Shown here: one piece after another, positions 16,482 through 23,901 of the stretch
Position numbering within the stretch: the stretch's first letter is position 1
Layout: each line of letters starts with the position of its first letter
DNA from: Helicobacteraceae bacterium
GTDB taxonomy: Bacteria > Campylobacterota > Campylobacteria > Campylobacterales > Sulfurimonadaceae
Reading direction: 5' to 3'
NCBI GenBank assembly: GCA_027068615.1
Contig: JAMOQV010000171.1
Span: 1-23,901 of the forward strand
Length of the DNA stretch: 23,901 bases
Program-made: the position numbers and the translations under genes
The notes under the pieces: model-generated
What the model saw: the letters and a program-made list of their open reading frames with translations, nothing else
Databases searched by the model: none
Told to the model about the DNA's origin: nothing

Positions 16482-18302
16482 CTAACCTATATATTTTACT
16501 ATTTTATTTCTACCTGTATTTTTTGCTTCATAAAGTGCTTTGTCTGCACATTTTATACATTCCCATATTGTTTCTCCATCATTTGGAAACTTAGATATAC
16601 CTATACTTAATGTTTTGTATATAACTTCATTTTGTCCAACATTAAACTCTATTGATGCAAAAGCTGAGTGTATATTTTTAGCTACAAGCATTGCTCCTTC
16701 ATCTGTTGAGTTATGAAGTAAAATTAAAAATTCCTCACCGCCATATCTTATAGCTAAATCAGAATTTCGAATACTTTTTATCAGAAGATGACCAATAGCA
16801 ACAATAACCTTATCTCCAACATCATGTCCATAAGTGTCATTTATCTGTTTAAAGTAGTCAATATCTAGCATCATTATATGATATGTATCATTATTTCTAC
16901 TAGCTTGATACATAAATTGAGAGATAAATTCTTCTAAAAATCTTCTGTTGTATAATCCTGTCATAGCATCTTTTAGTGAGTTTTCTCTTAATTTTTCCAT
17001 TAGAAGTTTAGACTCTATAACTGGTTTGGCAGCTTCAAGATAGTTTCTCAGATGAGGTATCTTTTCATTTATAACTTTTAATTCCTCTTTATCTTTAGCA
17101 GTCATAGATATAACTAAAGAATAATCATCATTTATATTATAGAAAAAACAAGAATACAACTCTTTACTCTTTTCACATCCTTGACAAAGTTGATAAAAAT
17201 CTGTTGAAATGATATCTGTTTCTGTTCTATAAGCTCTACATTCTAATGCATTATGAAAACTACTTTCTGTACATATACTACCTTTTGTATCTAGGTATAC
17301 ATTTTCTCTTGTTTTTTTCTCATCATTTATCATATATATTGAAAAATGTTTTATATTGTACTTATTTTTAAATACATTTACAATTCTTTTAAATACAACA
17401 TTTTTTGATATATCTAACTCTATAGTTTTTTTGAATTTATATATATCTGATAATTCTGTAATGATTTGATTTGCTTCAGTAAGGGGATCGTCTGAAAATT
17501 TTTCATTTTTTGTTGTAAAAACAGTTAATGAGTGTCTTATGTTTCCAAAGTTTTCTTGCATTTTAGAAAATAATGTATTTAAATGTTCTACTATCTCTTT
17601 TGCATCTCCTGTAATTGTTGTTTTAAATATATGTGTAAAATCACCACGATATGCTTTTGTAATACCATCTTGCATATTTGCAAAAAGTTTTGTATATGGT
17701 GTAGCATAATAATTAACTAATATCAATATGATAATCACAAATAAAAAGTTTATAGTTAGAATTTTAAATATTGATACAACACCATCGGTTCTTATCTTGC
17801 TGATATCAAACTCCATGCTAATAGCCCCAAGCACATCCCCTTTTTGTACATCATGACAGGCTAGACAGTTACTTGCATCTGGTTTATTTGTTGCTATATA
17901 TGGTATAGTTACTCTAAGTAAAATAGAATCAATACTTTCTGTAAGTTTTTTTTCTAGTTTTCCTGTTTTTAGTACATCAATATCCATACTATCTTGAGGT
18001 GTTTCATCTATAAGTCCAGCTCCATGCTGTTTAATAACATTTTCACCTCTTACAATCCATAATGATTCTATCTCTTTATTTTGTGATATCTGATCTAAAA
18101 AGTATTTTCTTTGAGGCATAATACCATTAACCATATGTGCAGTTAGTCCATCTTTTACTATGCTAGCTACCATTTTTGATTTTTCTACAGCATTATTTAT
18201 ACTAGATTGTCTAAAGTTTAAAAATATATTTATAAGGTTTGCTAGGCCTAATCCAAAAAGGATTAAGGCTGTAAATATAAGAAGCTTTGTTTTTGCTTGC
18301 AT
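16482..18302 (-). CDS. Membrane diguanylate cyclase with periplasmic c-type haem motif
   Basis: This protein would make cyclic di-GMP in response to a periplasmic signal. I use ATG 18302 (606 residues); a GTG at 18311 adds three residues (609, numbering used here). Order: membrane segment 9-31; periplasmic domain about 32-182 with one c-type haem site CLACH (C149, C152, H153) followed by GDVLGAISMEFD; membrane segment 183-201; HAMP-like linker 203-260; a GAF-like region about 285-430 with five cysteines (C347, C358, C376, C379, C388); GGDEF domain 445-609 with active-site GGEEF (524-528) and an intact inhibitory RxxD site (R515-D518), five residues upstream. So it should be active and product-inhibited. 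The signal could be redox state, NO, CO or O2. It follows glmS by 90 nt. Confidence 0.9.
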   Translation of the reverse strand: MQAKTKLLIFTALILFGLGLANLINIFLNFRQSSINNAVEKSKMVASIVKDGLTAHMVNGIMPQRKYFLDQISQNKEIESLWIVRGENVIKQHGAGLIDETPQDSMDIDVLKTGKLEKKLTESIDSILLRVTIPYIATNKPDASNCLACHDVQKGDVLGAISMEFDISKIRTDGVVSIFKILTINFLFVIIILILVNYYATPYTKLFANMQDGITKAYRGDFTHIFKTTITGDAKEIVEHLNTLFSKMQENFGNIRHSLTVFTTKNEKFSDDPLTEANQIITELSDIYKFKKTIELDISKNVVFKRIVNVFKNKYNIKHFSIYMINDEKKTRENVYLDTKGSICTESSFHNALECRAYRTETDIISTDFYQLCQGCEKSKELYSCFFYNINDDYSLVISMTAKDKEELKVINEKIPHLRNYLEAAKPVIESKLLMEKLRENSLKDAMTGLYNRRFLEEFISQFMYQASRNNDTYHIMMLDIDYFKQINDTYGHDVGDKVIVAIGHLLIKSIRNSDLAIRYGGEEFLILLHNSTDEGAMLVAKNIHSAFASIEFNVGQNEVIYKTLSIGISKFPNDGETIWECIKCADKALYEAKNTGRNKIVKYIG

Positions 18303-18401
18303 TGAGATCACTTTTTAATTTAATTATTTGCTTAAATAATACTTGAAATTGAATTAAATAGTGGTTAATTGTGATTTTCTTATACTAAAATAGTAGATTA
18401 G

Positions 18402-20216
18402 TTACTCTACGGTTACACTTTTTGCTAAATTTCTTGGCATATCAACATCATTACCTAATCTTACAGATATTTCTAATGATAAAAGTTGTAAAACAACCAT
18501 CATTTCAAAAAATTCTAACATATAATTATCGTAAGAACTTATCATTATATGGTCATCAGCTTTATCAAATTCTGTAGCACTTATAGCACATATAGTTGAG
18601 TCTCTTGCACTTAATTCTTCTATATTGCTTTTTGCTTTCTCATAAAGCATATTTTTAGGAAGTAGAGCTATTGTGAAAAGTTCAGGATCAGCTAAAGCAA
18701 TAGGACCGTGTTTCATCTCACCACTAGGATAACCCTCTGCATGAAGGTAGCTTATCTCTTTTAGTTTTAATGCTCCCTCTAGTGCTAATGGATAGAATAC
18801 ATCTCGTCCAATAAAGAAAAAACCATGTCCATATAGGTATCTTTTTGATAACCTTTTAATTTTTTCATGAGTTGTATCTTTTACTTTTACAGAGGATGGA
18901 ACTTCCCTTAGCAATGATATCTGTTTAGATATCTCTTGAGAAGAAAGAGTCTTTTTTTGTTTTGCAATATATAAGTTTAGCATCCAAAATACAACAACTT
19001 GAGTTGCAAATGCTTTTGTTGAGGCTACACCTTTTTCTATACCAGCACGGGTTAATATACAAGCATCAGCGAGTCTTACCATAGATGAGTTGTCAACATT
19101 ACATACAACAAGTGTTTTAAGACCAGCTTCTTTTGCCATTTTTAGTGTTTCTAGTGTATCTGCTGTTTCTCCACTTTGTGAGATAACTATAAAAAGTGTA
19201 TCTTTATCCATAAGTGGTTTACGATATCTAAATTCACTAGCAACTTCTACTGAGCATCTTATCTTTGAGTATCTTTCAAACATATAAGAAGCTGTAAGTG
19301 CAGAGTGATAAGAAGTTCCACAAGCACAAAGTTTAATCTCATTTATATCATCAAAAAATGATTTGTCCAATTCATCAAATAATATCTCATCATCAGATAA
19401 TCTACCCATTAAAGTATCTGATATAACACTACTTTGTTCATATATCTCTTTTTCCATAAAAAAACGGAAACCATCTTTTTGTGCTAAGAGTTTATTTGTA
19501 GATAACTCTAATAGATTTAGTTTTTTTAGTTTATGAGCTGAATTATATACATTTATAGTATCTTCCGTAACATATCCATAATCACCATCATCAAAATAAT
19601 TTACTTTGTTGCATTGACCAATCAATGGTGAGTCAGAGGAAGCAAAATATTTTTCATTTTCTTCATTTATACCTATAAGCATAGGTGAACCATTTTTTGC
19701 AAAAAATATAGTTTTAGGTTCATTTTTAGTTACAAGCAGTATTGCATAAGCACCTTCTAAATCCTCTATGGTCTTTTTAAAGGCTTCAAAAGCATTAGTA
19801 GTTGTTTTTAGCTTTTTTTCAAATAGATGAATGATAACTTCAGTATCTGTTTGACTTAAAAATTTAATACCATCATTTTCTAACTCTTTTTTTATTTGTG
19901 CATAATTTTCTATAATACCATTATGAACAACATAAGATGATTCACCTATATGTGGATGAGCATTTAATTCAGTTGGTTTACCGTGTGTTGCCCATCTTGT
20001 ATGACCAATACCTATGGCAAAAGAGTCTGTTGTAAAGTTTTTTGTTTTTTCTTCAAGATTAATTAGTTTTCCGACAGCTTTAAAGCTTGAAAAATCATCA
20101 CCACTCAAAACAGCTATACCAGCACTATCATACCCACGATACTCAAGCTCTTTAAGACCTGAAAGTAGTATCTCTTTTGTGTTTTTTTTACCTATATAAC
20201 CAACTATTCCACACAT
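18402..20216 (-). CDS. glmS: Glutamine-fructose-6-phosphate aminotransferase
   Basis: GlmS makes glucosamine-6-phosphate, the entry to peptidoglycan and LPS amino sugars. The 604-residue product begins MCGIVGYIG, with the N-terminal nucleophile Cys2, and has GHTRWATHG in the glutaminase domain, two SIS sugar-isomerase domains (ISQSGETADT; YLHAEGYPSGEMKHGPIAL) and the standard C-terminus DMPRNLAKSVTVE. Its ATG directly follows the glnD TAG; the ribosome site AAAGGTG lies within glnD. With no leader, there is no room for a glmS ribozyme, so translation depends on glnD. Confidence 0.97.
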   Translation of the reverse strand: MCGIVGYIGKKNTKEILLSGLKELEYRGYDSAGIAVLSGDDFSSFKAVGKLINLEEKTKNFTTDSFAIGIGHTRWATHGKPTELNAHPHIGESSYVVHNGIIENYAQIKKELENDGIKFLSQTDTEVIIHLFEKKLKTTTNAFEAFKKTIEDLEGAYAILLVTKNEPKTIFFAKNGSPMLIGINEENEKYFASSDSPLIGQCNKVNYFDDGDYGYVTEDTINVYNSAHKLKKLNLLELSTNKLLAQKDGFRFFMEKEIYEQSSVISDTLMGRLSDDEILFDELDKSFFDDINEIKLCACGTSYHSALTASYMFERYSKIRCSVEVASEFRYRKPLMDKDTLFIVISQSGETADTLETLKMAKEAGLKTLVVCNVDNSSMVRLADACILTRAGIEKGVASTKAFATQVVVFWMLNLYIAKQKKTLSSQEISKQISLLREVPSSVKVKDTTHEKIKRLSKRYLYGHGFFFIGRDVFYPLALEGALKLKEISYLHAEGYPSGEMKHGPIALADPELFTIALLPKNMLYEKAKSNIEELSARDSTICAISATEFDKADDHIMISSYDNYMLEFFEMMVVLQLLSLEISVRLGNDVDMPRNLAKSVTVE

Positions 20217-22730
20217 CTAATCACCTTTTGTTATAAGTAGTTCGTAAATTTTGTTTGTATTATCACATATATTGTTTTGTTTTTCCATTAAGAAGCTATC
20301 TTTTACTTTATGTTTTGTTGAGTGTATTTTTGCTGTTACTATATTTATATTTAGTTTTTCAAAACAATCCATCATATATGCTAGTAAACCTATCTGATTT
20401 TTTGTATTTACACTTATCTCTGCATAATTTAGTGAGTGTTCGCAGTCTATGATAATTTCATCTTTTTTAATATCTGCTTTTCTTATGTGAGTTTCCCTAT
20501 CCATATCAAAAGCACAATCTACTATATCATATATCTCTTCTAGTTCATTTCCAAATAGATTCTTTTTAAACTCTATTTTGAAGTATTTTACACCATCAAA
20601 TAGTGTGAAAATCTCCATACTTCCAACATCCAAATGGCTAAGAGTAGCTAATAAAAAACCTATATTTAGTGGTATTTTTCTAAATATTTCGATAGATAAA
20701 TTTTTAGTATTATCTATTGAAAACTGATACTCTTTTGTTTCTTTTGCTTTTTTTGCTATATTTATAATATCTGCTGGTGTATGCTTGAAAAAGAAAAGAT
20801 TCGATTCAACTCGAAGTATCTTTTTTTGCAATACATTGCCAAGTGTTTTAAACTCTTGATGATTTTGAACCCTTTTTTCTATACTTAGTCTTTTTGTAGC
20901 ATCTGTTATTCGTCCACTATTTTGCGCTATATCTAAAGCACTTTTATATAGTTCATTTAAAAGTTTTGAGTTAAAAGAGTTATAAACATTACCTCCAACA
21001 CCATTGATATCTGCATAAGTTAGTATATATAATAGCTTTAGATTTTTAGTATCTTTAACTTTTGACATAAATTTATAAAGGGTTTTTTCATTATATATAT
21101 TTTCTTTAAATGCAGTAGAACTCATAAGTGTATGGTTTTTTATAAGAGTTACGGCTCTTTGTGAAAGTTCATCATTTATATTTAGTTTTCTCATAAATGG
21201 TAGTATGATTTTTGCACCAACTTCACTATGGTCTTGTTTTCTACCTTTTCCAGTATCGTGAAAAAGTGTAACTATCTTTAGTAGTAGTTTTTCATCTTTA
21301 TTTAGTTCATTATGCATCTCTTGCAGTAATGGTTCTTGTATATTTTCCAATGCTTTTAATGCTTCAAGAGAGTGTATATCTACAGGGTACATATGATATC
21401 CATCAAACTGAGGAAGATGCATAACTTTTCTAAAGTTTGTAAATAACTCTTGTAAAATTCCAGCATTGTAAAAAAGTTTTAAAAAGTCATAAGTATTTTC
21501 TTTTCTTAGAAGTTCTTTTAGAAGTGAATATGTTTTTGCTTTTAGTGGATGTGTAATATTTGTATATGTGAACTGATTTAAAAAACCTGCATCAAATTGG
21601 TACTTTTTATCATCTAAAGATATCAATAGTTCTAAAAGCTTATTTATCGGTAGAGGTTTTAGATTGTACGAAGCATAAAGTCTATTGTCTAGTTCAAAAA
21701 TCCTTTTTTGTATGCGATTGTGTCTAAACTTTTTAACATAACTCATATCTGCTATAAATGGTCTTATCATCTTTTTTACAAATATTTGAGTAAAATTATT
21801 TATCCTCCATTGAGCATATAAAACTTTACTAGCCATTTTTTGTTCATTTTTAAATCCAAGCATAGTAGTAACTTCAGACATATAATCAAATCTTAATTTA
21901 TCTTCTTGTTTATCTTGTATAAGATGTAAGGCACTTCTAACTCTATATAAAAGTTCCAAGGCAATTCTGTATTCTTTGTACTCTTCATCACTAAAAAGTA
22001 TAGAACTTAAGTCCTTTAGACTTTTTACACCGTATATAGTATGTGCTATCCAAAAAAGAAGTTGAGCATCTCTTAGTCCACCAATGGATTCTTTTATATT
22101 TGGTTCCATTGTTAATGGATGTTTTTTTCTTCTTTTTTGTGCTTCTTCTATCTTAGCTAATATAAACTCTTTTTGATTATGAAGACGGATTTTTTCCAAT
22201 TCTCTTGTTGTCGCTTGCCAAGTGAAGTTTGAACCAGTGATAAATCTAGCTTCCATAAGAGAGGTTTTTATAGTTATATCTTCATTACTAGCAAGAAATA
22301 AATCTTGTACTTCATGTACTCTATGACCTAGTTTCAATCCAGAATCAAGAGCTAGATAAAAAAGCTTTTCTATAATAAGTTCACAATTAAACCCATCTAC
22401 TTTTTCATAAACTATAAGTATATCTATATCACTATGAACACAAAGCTGTTCACGACCAAAACTACCAAGTGCTACGATACTTATCGGGATAGAATTTCTC
22501 ATAGGGAGATAGTTTCCAAAAACTTTTCTTAATATGGTTTTGTACATTAGAGATATAACAGAATCCAATTTTCTTGTATGTTTTACTAAAAAATCTTTAC
22601 CTTGAGAATTTTTAAAAAGTTCATTTAAAGATAATTTATAATCAGCTATATAGGTTTTAAAGACTTTTGCTACTTCAAAATCTGTTCCGTTTTTTGATAT
22701 GATATCTTCTATCTGTAATTTTATATCCAA
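20217..22730 (-). CDS. glnD: PII uridylyltransferase/uridylyl-removing enzyme GlnD
   Basis: GlnD senses glutamine and adds or removes UMP on PII protein. The 837-residue product has the nucleotidyltransferase motif GSFGRE (89-94) with the metal pair SDIDIL (D101, D103), the HD hydrolase domain (H453 in DIHSLEAL; HDTGKG at 491-496), a weak ACT-like region (about 675-735) and a clear C-terminal ACT domain (about 765-830, AEISVNTKNQIGLLAYMMDC). Both catalytic halves look intact; the length is slightly under E. coli (890). The start is TTG at 22730, backed by AAAGGA 7 nt upstream. It leads the minus-strand glnD-glmS unit. Confidence 0.94.
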   Translation of the reverse strand: MDIKLQIEDIISKNGTDFEVAKVFKTYIADYKLSLNELFKNSQGKDFLVKHTRKLDSVISLMYKTILRKVFGNYLPMRNSIPISIVALGSFGREQLCVHSDIDILIVYEKVDGFNCELIIEKLFYLALDSGLKLGHRVHEVQDLFLASNEDITIKTSLMEARFITGSNFTWQATTRELEKIRLHNQKEFILAKIEEAQKRRKKHPLTMEPNIKESIGGLRDAQLLFWIAHTIYGVKSLKDLSSILFSDEEYKEYRIALELLYRVRSALHLIQDKQEDKLRFDYMSEVTTMLGFKNEQKMASKVLYAQWRINNFTQIFVKKMIRPFIADMSYVKKFRHNRIQKRIFELDNRLYASYNLKPLPINKLLELLISLDDKKYQFDAGFLNQFTYTNITHPLKAKTYSLLKELLRKENTYDFLKLFYNAGILQELFTNFRKVMHLPQFDGYHMYPVDIHSLEALKALENIQEPLLQEMHNELNKDEKLLLKIVTLFHDTGKGRKQDHSEVGAKIILPFMRKLNINDELSQRAVTLIKNHTLMSSTAFKENIYNEKTLYKFMSKVKDTKNLKLLYILTYADINGVGGNVYNSFNSKLLNELYKSALDIAQNSGRITDATKRLSIEKRVQNHQEFKTLGNVLQKKILRVESNLFFFKHTPADIINIAKKAKETKEYQFSIDNTKNLSIEIFRKIPLNIGFLLATLSHLDVGSMEIFTLFDGVKYFKIEFKKNLFGNELEEIYDIVDCAFDMDRETHIRKADIKKDEIIIDCEHSLNYAEISVNTKNQIGLLAYMMDCFEKLNINIVTAKIHSTKHKVKDSFLMEKQNNICDNTNKIYELLITKGD

Positions 22731-22752
22731 AACCTATCCTTTAGTTTTTATA

Positions 22753-22780
22753 ATTATACAAATATTTATTAGTTTTTCAA
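22753..22780 (-). promoter_or_regulatory. Sigma-70 promoter for glnD
   Basis: On the minus strand, TTGAAA (22780-22775) and TATAAT (22758-22753) are separated by 16 nt, close to consensus in both boxes. Transcription would start near 22746, giving a leader of about 16 nt before TTG 22730. This is the best promoter in the window. It ends 22 nt short of the palindromic element. Confidence 0.72.
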
Positions 22781-22802
22781 CACTTTTTAGAGATAATCAC
22801 AA

Positions 22803-22973
22803 TAGACTTCTTGCAAAACTCTCTATAAAGTGCCCATAGGGAGGTCTAAAGAGTAGCAATCTTGCATAAAAAAATGTTTTAACCTTAGCTATGGCTAGGC
22901 TTAAAAATTTATTTTACACAATCTTACCACTCTTTAGACCTTTGAGGCATATAGGAGTTTTGCAAGAAGTCTA
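22803..22973. mobile_element. 171-nt palindromic fold-back element (MITE-like)
   Basis: TAGACTTCTTGCAAAACTC (22803-22821) is repeated exactly in inverse at 22955-22973. Inside, GGTCTAAAGAGT (22843-22854) is matched by its inverse at 22929-22940, and weaker pairing continues to a centre near 22890 (CTTAGCTATGGCTAG). The whole segment is thus one imperfect palindrome with no ORF. Flanks can be read as a TA duplication around a 17-nt repeat or an AAT duplication around an 18-nt repeat. I read it as a non-autonomous transposon relic; a large regulatory hairpin is the alternative. No transposase in the window supports a family. Confidence 0.7.
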
Positions 22974-22999
22974 ATAATTAAATATATGGATGGAACAAA

Positions 23000-23901
23000 A
23001 TGTTAGATTTTTCAAAGTTTATAAAGTACTCAAAAGCAGGTCCTCGTTATACAAGTTATCCAACAGCACTAGAGTTTAGTGATGCTTATAAGTATGATGA
23101 GTATATAAAAAAACTAGAAGCTCAAGATAGTTCCCGTCCACTTAGTCTTTATTTTCACCTACCTTTTTGTAAAAATGCTTGTTACTTTTGTGGATGTAAT
23201 GTTGTTTTCACTTCAAAAGAAGATAAAATGCTTCGTTATATGGACTACTTAAAAAGAGAGTTAAAAATCCTTTCAAAACATCTTGATTGTAATCGTACAG
23301 TTTTACAGATGCACTTTGGTGGTGGAACTCCAACATTTTTTACAGCACCACAACTAAAAGAGATTATAGATGAGATAAAAAAGACATTTCCAAACTTTGC
23401 TAAAGATGCAGAGGTTAGTTGTGAGATAGACCCTCGCCATATAACACAAGAGCAGATGAAAGTTATGAGTGAAGCTGGTTTTAACCGTGTAAGTTTTGGG
23501 ATACAAGATTTTAACGAAAAAGTACAAATAGCAGTTCACCGTGTTCAACCATATAGTGTTACAAAAGATGCGATGGATTTGGCTAGAAAGTACAATATGC
23601 ACTCGGTAAATGTTGACTTAATCTACGGACTACCATTTCAAACTCTTGAGACTTTTAAAGAGACTTTAGAGTTAGCACTATCACTAAATCCAGATAGATT
23701 TGCAGTGTTTAACTATGCTCATGTGCCGTGGATGAAAAAGACTATGAGAAAGATAGATGAGACAACTCTACCAAGACCAGATGAAAAACTAGAGATTATG
23801 AAATACACCATAGACTACCTAACTTCAAATGGTTACAATATGGTAGGTATGGATCACTTCGCAAAACCAAAAGATGAACTTTTTAAAGCTATAAAAAAAG
23901 G
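23000..23901 (+). CDS. hemN: Oxygen-independent coproporphyrinogen III dehydrogenase, 3' end beyond the window
   Basis: HemN is a radical SAM enzyme that decarboxylates coproporphyrinogen III in anaerobic haem synthesis. The frame is open from ATG 23000 to the edge, about 300 of the usual 455 residues. It shows RYTSYPTALEF near the start, then the SAM cluster motif CKNACYFCGC (CxxxCxxCxC), FGGGTPTF, and the SCEIDPRHIT and GFNRVSFGIQDF segments typical of HemN rather than HemW. GGATGGAA lies 5 nt before ATG. Only 26 nt separate it from the palindromic element, so its promoter must lie in or beyond that element. Confidence 0.95.
   Translation, partial: MLDFSKFIKYSKAGPRYTSYPTALEFSDAYKYDEYIKKLEAQDSSRPLSLYFHLPFCKNACYFCGCNVVFTSKEDKMLRYMDYLKRELKILSKHLDCNRTVLQMHFGGGTPTFFTAPQLKEIIDEIKKTFPNFAKDAEVSCEIDPRHITQEQMKVMSEAGFNRVSFGIQDFNEKVQIAVHRVQPYSVTKDAMDLARKYNMHSVNVDLIYGLPFQTLETFKETLELALSLNPDRFAVFNYAHVPWMKKTMRKIDETTLPRPDEKLEIMKYTIDYLTSNGYNMVGMDHFAKPKDELFKAIKK

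Noticed and set aside
20214..20230. glmS ribozyme
   Set aside because: glmS begins on the base after glnD ends, leaving no leader.
22803..22973. CRISPR or tRNA in the glnD-hemN gap
   Set aside because: The repeats are inverted, not direct with spacers, and no cloverleaf or anticodon arm is present.

Overview
The window is AT-rich chromosomal DNA from a member of the Campylobacterota (Epsilonproteobacteria), most likely a Sulfurimonas-like genus. Three things point there. The ATP synthase genes run directly into a TolQ/TolR/TolA-like/TolB/Pal/CpoB block. That block is followed by slyD, fabD, mtn and a ttcA-like gene, an order I recall from Campylobacter jejuni. The proteins also carry the low-GC codon and amino-acid bias (Lys, Ile, Asn, Phe) of that group. 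The species call is inference; no search was run.

Layout, plus strand, 1-16437: the 3' part of atpG, then atpD and atpC (F1 ATPase); tolQ, tolR, a TolA/TonB-like gene, tolB, pal and cpoB (cell-envelope energised complex); a SlyD-like prolyl isomerase; fabD; a standalone nitrilase-fold amidase resembling the glutaminase half of NAD synthetase; mtn; a ttcA-like tRNA thiolase gene; bioD; pyrB; pabB; a small very hydrophobic ORF; thiC; and mrp (Fe-S carrier ATPase). Most gene junctions are 0-30 nt or overlap, so long co-transcribed runs are likely, with hairpins after slyD, thiC and mrp. Minus strand, 16482-22730: glnD and glmS abut exactly (0 nt), followed after 90 nt by a membrane diguanylate cyclase with a periplasmic c-type haem motif. 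At the right edge, divergent from glnD, is the 5' part of hemN (23000 to the end).

Functionally this is mostly core metabolism: ATP synthesis, outer-membrane integrity, fatty acid initiation, purine salvage/menaquinone, biotin, pyrimidine, folate, thiamine and haem synthesis, and nitrogen sensing. There is no phage, CRISPR, toxin-antitoxin or defence island. The least ordinary items are: (1) a 171-nt near-complete palindrome with 19-nt perfect terminal inverted repeats between glnD and hemN, which looks like a MITE or fold-back element in a divergent promoter region; (2) the haem-c/Cys-cluster diguanylate cyclase; (3) Cys losses in TtcA-like and Mrp; (4) the orphan NadE-glutaminase-like enzyme; and (5) the small membrane ORF after pabB. 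I see no convincing new multi-gene system.
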